From positions 1 through 49,218 of the forward strand of contig JACRGB010000005.1 of the NCBI GenBank assembly GCA_016212505.1: a DNA stretch of 49,218 nt, written 5' to 3'. Below the pieces are notes generated by a model that worked only from the letters and a program-made list of their open reading frames with translations, was not told where the DNA came from and did no database searches. This document shows positions 41,486-49,218 of the stretch, one piece after another; position 1 is the first letter of the stretch, and each line of letters begins with the position of its first letter. The position numbers and the translations under genes were made by a program. This DNA comes from Microcaldota archaeon (GTDB lineage Archaea; Micrarchaeota; Micrarchaeia; Anstonellales; Bilamarchaeaceae).

Positions 41486-41932
41486 ATGAGAAAATACTTA
41501 GTAAATTCAACATACTGTATTTACTTAACAGATCTCAAGGGGTTATATTTCGATGATTCAATATCCACCATAAAGGAAGTTGTTGAAGAGATAAAACAGG
41601 AAAGGGGAGTAACGGTTGGAATTTCTTTGGTGCAAAATAAAAAAGTTAATCTAAAAGCAAACAATGAGGCACTTTCACCGGTGGACTTAAATCTTTTGCA
41701 AACTGCAATGGCTCTGGATTACATCCTAGTAACTGATGATCAAAAATTACTGAAAATCGCCCATAGAAATGGGGCACATGGTATCGACACTCCGCATTTC
41801 ATACACAGGTTAGTGATGGAGAGCAAATTGTCTGAAGAAAAAGCGTTGGAAATTTTAAATCAGCTTAAGTCAATTTATAATCGAACATATGTAATAGAAA
41901 AAGTAATCCGGGATATTAAAAAATGGGGATGA
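41486..41932 (+). CDS. PIN-domain protein (VapC-like toxin)
   Basis: 148 residues. YLVNSTYCIYL at the N-terminus, TIKEVVEEI, then SPVDLNLLQTAMAL and ILVTDDQKLLKIA form a PIN fold. The first acidic residue of the PIN site, usually Asp in the LDT/LDS position, appears as Asn7; the later Asp residues (PVD, TDD) are kept. This could reduce RNase activity. It is followed 4 nt later by an antitoxin-like gene, a toxin-first order. Confidence 0.7.
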   Translation: MRKYLVNSTYCIYLTDLKGLYFDDSISTIKEVVEEIKQERGVTVGISLVQNKKVNLKANNEALSPVDLNLLQTAMALDYILVTDDQKLLKIAHRNGAHGIDTPHFIHRLVMESKLSEEKALEILNQLKSIYNRTYVIEKVIRDIKKWG

Positions 41933-41936
41933 TTTG

Positions 41937-42245
41937 ATGAATGAAAACATAGCAGTCAATATAACATTGCCGAAGGAAGTTATAGAGTATTTAGATGTAG
42001 AAGCCAGAAAAACATATCTAAGCAGGGCAACAGTTGCAAGGCAATTATTACTCCAACATATTGATGAAATTCGGGTCATTACTGCTAGAAAAAACAACTA
42101 TAGCATAAGAAAAATATCACAGATGTACGAAATTGCTTATCCGAAAGTGCTTGAAATTCTGCATATGAGCCAGGTTGATTCGCAAGATAAGGAAGCGGAT
42201 CAGTATGTAGAAGAAACCATGAAAATGCTGGCCAAAAAGAAGTGA
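41937..42245 (+). CDS. RHH/UPF0175-like antitoxin
   Basis: 102 residues from ATG 41937; a TTG one codon upstream is disregarded. NITLPKEVIEYLDVEARKTYLSRATVARQLLL is a ribbon-helix-helix-like DNA-binding segment. YSIRKISQMYEIAYPKVLEILH is the UPF0175-type helix-turn-helix. The charged tail probably wraps the PIN toxin. It is co-transcribed with the PIN gene. Confidence 0.7.
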   Translation: MNENIAVNITLPKEVIEYLDVEARKTYLSRATVARQLLLQHIDEIRVITARKNNYSIRKISQMYEIAYPKVLEILHMSQVDSQDKEADQYVEETMKMLAKKK

Positions 42246-42248
42246 AAA

Positions 42249-42803
42249 TCAGTTAATGGAGTTTATTATCTGAAGCAACCGATCATATTTCTTAAAGCCT
42301 GAGCCTTCATTTATGTGCCCGGCTTTTGGTTCAAGAGTCATTTCGCAGCCAAGCATTTTTGCTAATCGCTCGCCTTCTGAGAGTTCAATAAAAGGATCAT
42401 TATCCGAATTAATAACAAAAACTTTCTTTGCTTTACTCTTTATCTTTTCCCAATCAAAAGGCTTATAGACAAAATTTTGTAGTTCTGGGATCATCAGATC
42501 TTTTGCAAATCCAGCAACAAGAATTATTCCCTTAACTTTCTCTTTTTCGGTAAATGTTTCCAATAGTCTCAATATTGTTGGGCATCCAAGGGAGTGCCCG
42601 ATCAATATCCATTCATCTTTTGGATCAAATGTTTTGACTTTGTTTCTTACTTCAGTTAGCCAATCTTCAATATGTGGATTTGCACGTTCTGGAAAATCAG
42701 GAGCAATAACTTCAATTCCTTTTGCCCGGAGTTCATCAGCAAGCCAGCCGCTCCAGCAACTTCTTCCGTCTCCTCCCCAGCAGTGAAATAGGAAAACTTT
42801 CAT
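42249..42803 (-). CDS. RBBP9/YdeN-type alpha/beta hydrolase
   Basis: 184 residues. FHCWGGDGRSCW oxyanion region, nucleophile motif GHSLGC (Ser near 70), Asp in INSDNDPFIEL and catalytic His in PKAGHINEG. Typical length for the RBBP9 family of small serine hydrolases; substrate unknown. A distant relative is encoded next door at 42854. Confidence 0.8.
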   Translation of the reverse strand: MKVFLFHCWGGDGRSCWSGWLADELRAKGIEVIAPDFPERANPHIEDWLTEVRNKVKTFDPKDEWILIGHSLGCPTILRLLETFTEKEKVKGIILVAGFAKDLMIPELQNFVYKPFDWEKIKSKAKKVFVINSDNDPFIELSEGERLAKMLGCEMTLEPKAGHINEGSGFKKYDRLLQIINSIN

Positions 42804-42853
42804 AGAAGAAGAATATTTGCCAAAAGATTAATAGAGTGATTCAAATTCTTTAC

Positions 42854-43462
42854 TTACTCCTGCCTGCTAATAGCTGGTGCAATCATATCCAAAACAAGCG
42901 GGAACCGAATGAAGCCTGATTCAGTATCCAAATGTCCTCCGTTGTGAATAATATGCAAACTGGCGCCAAGTGCTCTAGCCATTTGAAGAGTATATTCGAA
43001 ATTGGCCCAACGGTCATTATCGGAAGTCAATATTTCGATTCTTTTTGCTTTTTTGGCAACCCGCTCAAATGTAGCCGTTATATGCTCGAAAAAAGAGAGT
43101 AAGAAAGGGGCCTCGCTGACTCTTACAACTGAAGGAGTACTCGGAGCAATTATGACTAATAACCCCACTTCTTCAATTCGAGTTTCATATGCCACTGCAT
43201 TCAAAGCAGTTGTGTACCCTAAGGAAAATGATACGAGGGCAGTAGCCTTATCAATAATTGGCATTGCTCGATTTGCAGCTTCACGCCATACCGGGGGTTT
43301 AGGACTGCCAGCCTTATCCGGCAGGTCAGGATAAATGGTTTCTATACCCAAAGAACGAGCGGAATTGGCCAAATGATCCAGAGGCGGTTTTCCAGAAATA
43401 TTCATATAACCATGAATAATACCTAAACGAGTGAAAAGAGGTTGACGAACTAAGGTTGCCAT
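42854..43462 (-). CDS. RBBP9-like alpha/beta hydrolase, second copy
   Basis: 202 residues from ATG 43462, chosen because TTTATAAA lies 24-31 nt upstream and the extra N-terminal codons of a longer frame would cover that TATA box. Nucleophile elbow is VSFSLGY instead of GHSLG, with TSDNDRWAN and HNGGHLDTESGF supplying Asp and His. It aligns in layout with the neighbour at 42249, probably an old tandem duplication. Confidence 0.7.
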   Translation of the reverse strand: MATLVRQPLFTRLGIIHGYMNISGKPPLDHLANSARSLGIETIYPDLPDKAGSPKPPVWREAANRAMPIIDKATALVSFSLGYTTALNAVAYETRIEEVGLLVIIAPSTPSVVRVSEAPFLLSFFEHITATFERVAKKAKRIEILTSDNDRWANFEYTLQMARALGASLHIIHNGGHLDTESGFIRFPLVLDMIAPAISRQE

Positions 43463-43497
43463 GCAATAATAGTGTGGGAGTATGTTTATAAAATTGA

Positions 43498-43848
43498 TCA
43501 AAGTAGTTTTAATTTCCCAAAGACCTTATCCAGCTCTTTTTCGTCCCAGGGACCAGCACCAAAGCAGCTGAGGGTTCCGGGTTCGAGTTGCGTGTGCCCG
43601 GCATCGCGAATTAGTTCGCACGGTATTCCTGCATCCTTACCTTTCTGAAAGTATTCCAATAATTCTTTTTCGCTGCTAACTTTCAAAACGATTTTTGCCT
43701 GGCCCTGATCTTCCCAAGCCCGGGCAACATCCGGATTGGATTTAGCTACTTTTTTGTATGAACTAAGTGAAGCATGACTAGACTGAGCCGCCAATTTACC
43801 TTTGCCCATCTTAAGGTCGGCTCGCACTACAATTGTTTGTTTGTACAT
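43498..43848 (-). CDS. pth2: Peptidyl-tRNA hydrolase, archaeal/eukaryotic type
   Basis: 116 residues; the full Pth2 pattern is present: QTIVVRADLKMGKGKLAAQSSHAS, KIVLKVSSEKEL, IRDAGHTQLEPG and CFGAGP. It releases peptides from peptidyl-tRNA that drops off ribosomes. Start ATG 43848 gives the normal length. Confidence 0.95.
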   Translation of the reverse strand: MYKQTIVVRADLKMGKGKLAAQSSHASLSSYKKVAKSNPDVARAWEDQGQAKIVLKVSSEKELLEYFQKGKDAGIPCELIRDAGHTQLEPGTLSCFGAGPWDEKELDKVFGKLKLL

Positions 43849-43878
43849 AGGAATAGAATAATTAGGAAAAACTTAAAA

Positions 43879-44475
43879 TCAGGCTGCTTCTGTTCTTGTT
43901 GGCAGGATATGGACATCTCCATGCTCGGGCCGTCCTTTTGCAGATGGCGGAGGTCGTACGGTAGAGGCTAATATTTTAGCTAATGCAAGAAGATTTTCAA
44001 GAAGTTCAGCAATTAGTTTTGGGTCATTTGAAGTACTTATTGGATCTATTATGACTGCATATCTGCGTTCGCATTTTTCTTCATGTTGAGGCACTATTGC
44101 GGATCCTAGTGTTCGAGTTCGGACGATCTCAAGTCCCGAATACTCAGAACTTACTAATTTTACATCAAACCCAAAACCATGAACCAAACTATAAATTTCC
44201 ATATCTATAGTACGGTCAATTGTTGGAAAAGAAAGAAAAACATCTTTTTCAATAAAAGCATCAAAGCTGGACATTAATTCCCTTCTTGCTAAAAGATACC
44301 TTTGGGTCCGGTCAAGTGCGCCTTCTGAAGTTAAGCCGCTTGACCTTAAAATTCGGTAAATACTTTCGACATAAAGTTCTCTGAAGCCCCGGGCCATTGG
44401 CATTTTAGGCTTCCTTGCTTCATCAGCGCCGCGAGGGGAAAACGCTGCTGAGGGGGGATTTGCTCGATAACGCAT
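43879..44475 (-). CDS. Hypothetical protein
   Basis: 198 residues, no recognised family. A basic, Pro/Ala-rich N-terminus (about 1-30) precedes a mixed alpha/beta region with FPTIDRTIDMEIYSLVHGFGFD and YAVIIDPIS. The tail is polar. It lies 30 nt upstream of pth2 in the same direction and may be co-transcribed. Confidence 0.6.
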   Translation of the reverse strand: MRYRANPPSAAFSPRGADEARKPKMPMARGFRELYVESIYRILRSSGLTSEGALDRTQRYLLARRELMSSFDAFIEKDVFLSFPTIDRTIDMEIYSLVHGFGFDVKLVSSEYSGLEIVRTRTLGSAIVPQHEEKCERRYAVIIDPISTSNDPKLIAELLENLLALAKILASTVRPPPSAKGRPEHGDVHILPTRTEAA

Positions 44476-44566
44476 CTGGTCACTATATTGTGTTATACAG
44501 AGTAAAAGAATATAAATGATTGTAACTTCGGATTACGATTAAAAACATAGCTTGTAAAGCAAAAGC

Positions 44567-44992
44567 ATGATTGCGCAGGCAGATATCATTATACGATTCC
44601 TAGCCGGGGCAGTTGTTGGCCTTGCCATTGGGTTCACCCGAAGGCATAAGCCAGCCGGGATACGAACTTTTTCCTTAGTTTGCCTTGGTTCGGTCATCTT
44701 TACGGTCGTTGCATTATCGCTCGATGGAGGCACGGCAAGTGTTTCATACAATATCATCGCGCAGATCGTAAGCGGGATCGGGTTCATTGGTTTGGGAGTG
44801 ATATGGAAAGAAGGGATAAACAAGCCAACAGGACTTACTACTGCAGCAGGATTGTGGGTTACAGCTGCACTAGGAATTTTAATTGGCCTTGGAATGACGT
44901 TTGAGGCCGTAGTTGGCACAGCGCTTACACTGGCAATTGTCTATTCGAAAAAACCTCTTGAGCAGGCGCATATTGAAGATGAAGAGGATTAG
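44567..44992 (+). CDS. MgtC-family membrane protein
   Basis: 141 residues with the MgtC signature: RFLAGAVVGLAIGFTRRHKPAGIRTFSLVC at the N-terminus, then IIAQIVSGIGFIGLGVIWKEG and KPTGLTTAAGLWVTAALG. Four or five helices and an acidic tail. MgtC proteins help cells in low Mg2+ and modulate membrane ATP synthase or transporters; the exact role in archaea is unknown. Confidence 0.85.
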   Translation: MIAQADIIIRFLAGAVVGLAIGFTRRHKPAGIRTFSLVCLGSVIFTVVALSLDGGTASVSYNIIAQIVSGIGFIGLGVIWKEGINKPTGLTTAAGLWVTAALGILIGLGMTFEAVVGTALTLAIVYSKKPLEQAHIEDEED

Positions 44993-45017
44993 CTTGGTTT
45001 TGCTGATCCAGCGGTGG

Positions 45018-47579
45018 TTAGTCCAGCTTCCAATACTTTTTATTCTTAATAAACAGTTTCTGCGCTTCCAGTAAATCCAGATAGAACGACTGCTCATCCT
45101 TATGGAGCCGTCTCAGAACTCTTGCAGCAGTACTTGGTCCGACACCATAACTTGAAAGTGCAATTAAAGCAGTTTTGCCATGTGCCCGGATAAGGTCGGC
45201 AGTGAGTTTTTCCTCCTCCTGCGCTTCTTTTGTCGGCTTATTGCTTTTATATTTTCTTAATATTGTTAAGGCAGGTTCCTTGCATTTATGGCAAACTATT
45301 TTTTCGCTAGCACCGGCCAGATGCATGAATCTTGTTGCTTTGCAATTGAGGCACAATAGCTCAATTGTTTTGGAAAGTATATTTTCCTTAAGGGCCCGAA
45401 CAATAACTTCTCTTGGCTCAAATGTTCCAGCTGAGTCAGCACCGGAAAATCGTTCAATTCCAATTTTCGCAAAAAAGCTGGGTTTGTCTCGTTTGTCCAC
45501 GATCAGCTTGATTGAGCCTTTCTTTATTTGTCCGAGCAACTCCGATGTCTTTGGAATATCAAAATATCTGAAAAAAATCGAACGAATAGTTTCTTCATAA
45601 ACAACTGAATTTCGCAGTGCTTCAATAAAACGATGGGTTATGGTGGCGTCTTCGGAAAGGAGGCCAAACATTCTTCCAACATGAAGGAATTTGAATTTTA
45701 AAAGTGAAGAATGTATTAGTGCTTCTTCCAACTGTGACCGAGGATTTCTGATATTGTTAAATGCCTGGAGGATATTTTCTTCCTTTAGGGGAAATGGCAA
45801 TTTCACTAAGATCCGGTATGGGTCAGAAACTGCCAGGACGTTTTCGCCAATTAGCTTATTCAGGTTACTTGCAAAAATCCTTGAAATTACTTCATTAACT
45901 TTTGTCCCAAAGCATGCATGAATAATTATTACATCTCCAGAAATTTCAACAATTACTGTCTTATCATCAGGCAAAGGAGAAACGTCTTTCTTGGTTGCAC
46001 GAAGCTGGCCAACATTTTGCGCAACTTCAAATGAAACTGGAATATCTTCTCCAGTCCATGATGGCACTGCAATTTCCATTGCATAACTTGGCTCAGCCAA
46101 AACTTCGCTTTCAGTAATATCAACAACGCGAAATGGCATCCCTTTGGAAAAGAAACTGGCGCCTGGCTCGAGCTTTACTACAAATTCCTCATCCAGGCTC
46201 GAAATTATCTTATTTGAACTAATATCTTTCATTGCAAATCGTTTTGTCTTTGGAATTGTACTAAGAAAAGTGTAATAATATTCTCTGGCTCTTGCAGCAG
46301 CGCGAATAGTTATTTCGCCTTGCGGATCTTCATCGTAATAAAGAATTCCTTCGCCAAATAGTTGAAGTGCAACCATTCTGAGTTTATCAAAAGTGAGCCC
46401 ATAGGCATAGGAGCGGGACAAAATTTCATGAGTTTTTTTCAAGGGCATTCTGCCAAAATCAATCAGCAGACCTACAACCTGATGTGCAATAACATCAAGC
46501 GTTCCTCGCTCGATTTGCTTCTTTTCCATCCATCCATTTTGCGCTAGCGAAGAAATAACTTCTGCTTCTAGAAAATCATCAAAATCATTAGTAAAGATTA
46601 TTCCTTTTGGGGTTTTGGTCATGCTATGGCCGGATCTGCCCACCCTTTGGATCAAGCGGAAAACCTGATGAGGTGAACCATATTGGATGATTAGATTGAC
46701 ATCCCCAACATCTATTCCCAATTCGAGCGATGAGGTACAAATTATTGATTTGAGTTCCCCGCTTTTGAACCGATCTTCAGCACTGAGGCGAACCTCTTTT
46801 GATAATGAACCATGGTGAACTTCTATCGGAGCGCCGAGCTTCTTTAGCGATGCGCCTAGTTCTTCTGCAGTACTTCGCGTATTTACAAACAACAGGGAGC
46901 GATTAGTTTCAACCAGCTCCTTGATAGTTTCGATTTTAGAATTAGCATGCACGGAAAAATCCATTTTGCGGATTTTTCCTACTTCGCACATCGAATACGG
47001 GCGCTCGCCAAACAAAAGCCTGGCTGCTTGAGTTTCATCGGCAATTGTTGCGCTAATACCGATCCTTTGGAAATTGGATATTTCATTTAACCGCTCGAGG
47101 CCAAGCGAAAGCTGGGCACCGCGCTTATTATCGAGAATATCGTGGATTTCATCTACGATGACAAACTTTATTTTGGTTAAGTGATTACGCATTACTTTCC
47201 CGAGCAGGAGGGCCTGGAGCGATTCTACTGTCGTAAGGAGTATTTTTGGTGGTTTGGTTCTTTGTTTGGTTCGTTCATGTTGGGTGGTGTCCCCAGTCCG
47301 TATGTCATGGCTAATTTCAAGACGCTCGCACCACCAATTGAACCTTTCTTTTAAGTCCCGCGAAAGAGCCCGCAAAGGTGTTATATACAAGGCGCAGATG
47401 CCTTCTTTTTCATCCTTTAACTTTTCCAAAATAGGAAGAAGCACGCTTTCAGTTTTTCCATAGCCGGTTGGCGCAACAATCAGGACATTTTCGCCAGCAA
47501 GAACTTTAGGGATGCTAATTTTCTGGATTTCGCTAAGTTCTCCAAAGCGCTCTTTGACTAGCTCGACAACACTGGGCAT
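45018..47579 (-). CDS. lhr: Lhr-type superfamily 2 helicase
   Basis: 853 residues. Walker A APTGYGKT at 36-43, DEIHDIL, GISATIAD, then QRVGRSGHS motif VI, followed by the Lhr-specific winged helix and core. The C-terminus has a CxxC...CxxC zinc site (CLNCKATRF, CHKCKE) near 745-770 and a helix-hairpin-helix-like ALSSYGVGPSTAARVL near 805. Lhr unwinds DNA/RNA in repair. ATG 47579 sits just upstream of the APTGYGKT domain, as in relatives. Confidence 0.9.
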   Translation of the reverse strand: MPSVVELVKERFGELSEIQKISIPKVLAGENVLIVAPTGYGKTESVLLPILEKLKDEKEGICALYITPLRALSRDLKERFNWWCERLEISHDIRTGDTTQHERTKQRTKPPKILLTTVESLQALLLGKVMRNHLTKIKFVIVDEIHDILDNKRGAQLSLGLERLNEISNFQRIGISATIADETQAARLLFGERPYSMCEVGKIRKMDFSVHANSKIETIKELVETNRSLLFVNTRSTAEELGASLKKLGAPIEVHHGSLSKEVRLSAEDRFKSGELKSIICTSSLELGIDVGDVNLIIQYGSPHQVFRLIQRVGRSGHSMTKTPKGIIFTNDFDDFLEAEVISSLAQNGWMEKKQIERGTLDVIAHQVVGLLIDFGRMPLKKTHEILSRSYAYGLTFDKLRMVALQLFGEGILYYDEDPQGEITIRAAARAREYYYTFLSTIPKTKRFAMKDISSNKIISSLDEEFVVKLEPGASFFSKGMPFRVVDITESEVLAEPSYAMEIAVPSWTGEDIPVSFEVAQNVGQLRATKKDVSPLPDDKTVIVEISGDVIIIHACFGTKVNEVISRIFASNLNKLIGENVLAVSDPYRILVKLPFPLKEENILQAFNNIRNPRSQLEEALIHSSLLKFKFLHVGRMFGLLSEDATITHRFIEALRNSVVYEETIRSIFFRYFDIPKTSELLGQIKKGSIKLIVDKRDKPSFFAKIGIERFSGADSAGTFEPREVIVRALKENILSKTIELLCLNCKATRFMHLAGASEKIVCHKCKEPALTILRKYKSNKPTKEAQEEEKLTADLIRAHGKTALIALSSYGVGPSTAARVLRRLHKDEQSFYLDLLEAQKLFIKNKKYWKLD

Positions 47580-47617
47580 AATGAATATATTTTAGTAGAA
47601 AAAGCTTATCAAAGAGA

Positions 47618-47947
47618 TCAATCTAGTTGGCTAGGCGGTTGATCTTGAGCGGGCGAAGGAGCACGGATAGTTGGTTGATCTTCTACGTGCCTGCGTTTTA
47701 TGTCCGGTACATGTTTTCCAGGAGTCCAGGGATTTCTAAATGGTTCGGGAACTTCGTCCCTTCCAGGCCTTTGAGGCACACCTCTCTCAGGAGTCCAAAG
47801 GGGTTTTGGACCAGTACCCTCATCAGGATTAGTGGGTTGAATAAGGCTAAACACTTGAAATTGTCTAAAACGATATTGTGATGCTTCACTTCTTTGGCTG
47901 ACGGATCGGGATTCATTTACAGCACGGGAAACTTGAACCGTCGCCAT
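47618..47947 (-). CDS. Proline-rich, probably disordered small protein
   Basis: 109 residues from ATG 47947, chosen because CTTTATAAAG lies about 25 nt upstream (leaderless); a longer frame would run through that promoter. Pro, Arg, Gln and Glu dominate (NPDEGTGPKPLWTPERGVPQ), with no hydrophobic core. Function unknown. Confidence 0.5.
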   Translation of the reverse strand: MATVQVSRAVNESRSVSQRSEASQYRFRQFQVFSLIQPTNPDEGTGPKPLWTPERGVPQRPGRDEVPEPFRNPWTPGKHVPDIKRRHVEDQPTIRAPSPAQDQPPSQLD

Positions 47948-48041
47948 TGTTATAGATAGTGTAGAGAACGCTTTATAAAGATTTGTAACTAGCAATGGCA
48001 AAAAAAGGAAGCAAAATCATTAAAAAAAATAGATAAATATT

Positions 48042-48192
48042 TAGCGGGGAGTGGATTTGAACCACCGATCTTTGCCCGTAGTATATGGATTCAATAAAGC
48101 TTCCATAAAACCACACTGGGTTATGAGCCCAGCGGGAACTCCAAGCTTCCCTCTCGAGAGACAATTCATTTACTGAATCATCTTACCCCGCT
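48042..48192 (-). tRNA. Initiator tRNA-Met(CAT) with two non-canonical introns
   Basis: Acceptor AGCGGGG/CCCCGCT with A73 (A1-U72 is initiator-type), D-stem GGGA/TCCC, anticodon stem CTGGG/CCCAG around CTCATAA, T-arm GGTGG-TTCAAAT-CCACT. These pair only if 48152-48183 (32 nt, between positions 9 and 10) and 48072-48115 (44 nt, in the variable region) are removed. The mature tRNA is then 75 nt with five-base variable loop AGATC. Both inserts hold short hairpins (ATTCA/TGAAT, TATGG/CCATA). The 5' exon and first intron overlap the end of the upstream nuclease-like gene. Confidence 0.75.
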
Positions 48193-49042
48193 TCCCCGCC
48201 ACTAAATGCTTAAATTCCTGAAGAGAAAGAACAGTAACATAAGGTGGCAAAAGTCTTTTATAACCAGCAGACTTGCTTTTTTTAGTTATGAGAAAGGTGG
48301 TTGATATGCCAAAATTTGATTTTAAATGATTAAATTTATTTGTAAGATCCTTGCTCTTTTGCTCAATATCATCCCAGTAAGTTGTCTCGACCACTGTTCC
48401 GTCAGATAAAACAAAATCCAGTGATAAGAATCCGTTAGTATTAGGTGCTGGAACCAATTTTTCATACTCATAATCCATAGAATATTGGTTGAGAACCTTC
48501 GCAACGCTTACCTCAAGATAATTGTACATATGTTCTCCTTTGGGGCCAGTTAATTTTCGGCCGGTTTTCTTCAAGCCCTTAATAGACCACTTAGTTCTTT
48601 CTGTTTGATTCAAAGGATCATGAATTCCTTTCTTGATTTGGGTTAATTTTTTGCCTCCGTCAGTACACTTGCCCAACCATTTTTCATAGAAAGCCGGATC
48701 GGTAGATAGAAGGTATTTAATCCGATCATTTCCTTTTAATGAAGCAGAGTTTGCTTTAATGAGCCACGCATCCCTAAAGGCAGAATCTTGCATTTTAGTT
48801 TTTAGTGCTTTGCTAACTGAAATAGTCATTTTTTCAGAGTATTTTTTACGAAAAGAAGGATCGGCAAGTTTTTGGGAAACCTTTTTTGCACCGATTTGAT
48901 GGGCTATTTTCATATATTTGTCGCGGCCAAGTGCAACGGATAAGATAGATTTTACTTTTTCAAGAGGGACATTAAATTTATCTGAAATTTCTCTAGTTGA
49001 ATGAAGTGAAAGATACTCACGAATTAGGTCATTTTCTTCCAT
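48170..49042 (-). CDS. Nuclease-like protein overlapping tRNA-iMet
   Basis: 290 residues. N-terminal HTH-like segment (TREISDKFNVPLEKVKSIL), then repeats of the form DPSFRKKYSEKM, DSAFRDAW and DPAFYEKW, which recall DNA-binding modules of homing endonucleases. The C-terminal domain (about 170-275) is restriction-fold-like: E177, LSLDFVLSDGTVVETTYW (D209, E219) with Thr221 where Lys is usual. The last 23 nt overlap the 5' end of the tRNA-iMet gene on the same strand and end in its first intron. A homing-endonuclease-like history is possible; catalytic competence is uncertain. Confidence 0.55.
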   Translation of the reverse strand: MEENDLIREYLSLHSTREISDKFNVPLEKVKSILSVALGRDKYMKIAHQIGAKKVSQKLADPSFRKKYSEKMTISVSKALKTKMQDSAFRDAWLIKANSASLKGNDRIKYLLSTDPAFYEKWLGKCTDGGKKLTQIKKGIHDPLNQTERTKWSIKGLKKTGRKLTGPKGEHMYNYLEVSVAKVLNQYSMDYEYEKLVPAPNTNGFLSLDFVLSDGTVVETTYWDDIEQKSKDLTNKFNHLKSNFGISTTFLITKKSKSAGYKRLLPPYVTVLSLQEFKHLVAGKRGKMIQ

Positions 49043-49066
49043 GATATTATCGAGAAAAAGTTGAAT

Positions 49067-49218
49067 TTAAACCTTTGCCCGGTTCATTTCCGCGCCCAGT
49101 GTTGAAAAAGTGTTTTCTGATTTAACGGGATAAAATTCAATATGCTGAAATTTACTAGTGCCTAATTTATTATAAAAATAAGTTTTTATTACTCTCATTA
49201 AGAATTCGTAAAAGCTCA
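49067..49218 (-). CDS. C-terminal fragment of an unknown protein (5' end off window)
   Basis: An open frame enters from the right edge and ends at TAA 49067; the last residues read KSENTFSTLGAEMNRAKV. No start is needed inside the window. It ends 25 nt before the nuclease-like gene in the same direction. Too short to identify. Confidence 0.4.
   Translation of the reverse strand, partial: SFYEFLMRVIKTYFYNKLGTSKFQHIEFYPVKSENTFSTLGAEMNRAKV

Noticed and set aside
44680-44904. Plus-strand frame of 74 codons inside mgtC
   Set aside because: Out-of-frame shadow of the MgtC-family gene.

Overview
The window is archaeal. Genes have TATA boxes about 25 nt upstream and many look leaderless. It encodes an Orc1/Cdc6 initiator, a histone-fold protein, a TrmB regulator, PurP, Pth2 and an Lhr-type helicase. 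Three tRNA genes carry introns at unusual positions. Base composition is moderately AT-rich. The tight packing and disordered tRNA introns recall DPANN-type archaea (Micrarchaeota/Diapherotrites-like), but that placement is inference.

Layout. 1-3665 (minus) is the N-terminal 1221 codons of a giant secreted surface protein whose 3' end is off the window. 3726-9543 is a first island bounded by short direct repeats (att-like, matching the 3' end of tRNA-Leu). It holds a CaCA exchanger, an EamA permease with a His-rich tail, an MFS/ChrB-C/HNH-like lipoprotein operon and a HEPN/MNT toxin-antitoxin pair. 9532-32455 is a second, 23-kb element integrated next to tRNA-Leu. It contains a minus-strand seven-gene cassette (HAD phosphatase, PD-(D/E)XK-like protein, RNase J-like MBL protein, Shedu-type nuclease, two small Zn-ribbon membrane proteins, RelA/SpoT-type synthetase with a huge C-terminus). 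Facing it is a CARF-like wHTH regulator. Then come an MvaI/BcnI-type restriction-modification system, a second methylase, a conjugation-like module (two pilins, a surface protein, VirB6-like, a VirB3-VirB4-nuclease fusion), a diversity-generating retroelement (DGR), a histone-fold protein, Orc1/Cdc6, Lrp, wHTH and a tyrosine recombinase beside tRNA-Leu.

The standout is the DGR at 26290-28625: target gene with variable repeat (VR), template repeat (TR) and reverse transcriptase (RT). TR and VR align over 77 nt; all 16 differences fall on template adenines (16 of 23 As changed, 54 of 54 other bases identical). VR lacks 17 in-frame codons of TR. The RT has a DGR-type motif and YVDD but is broken in frame exactly at a 12-unit AG repeat, which suggests phase-variable control or an assembly indel.

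The second candidate system is the CARF-wHTH gene with its divergent defence cassette. A 7-bp inverted repeat lies over the cassette's TATA box.

32.7-49.2 kb is chromosomal: an NDP-sugar pyrophosphorylase operon, TrmB, purP-uppS-ubiA, tRNA-Phe with a long two-part intron, a PIN/RHH toxin-antitoxin pair, hydrolases, Pth2, MgtC, Lhr helicase, tRNA-iMet with two non-canonical introns, and a nuclease-like gene whose 3' end overlaps that tRNA.
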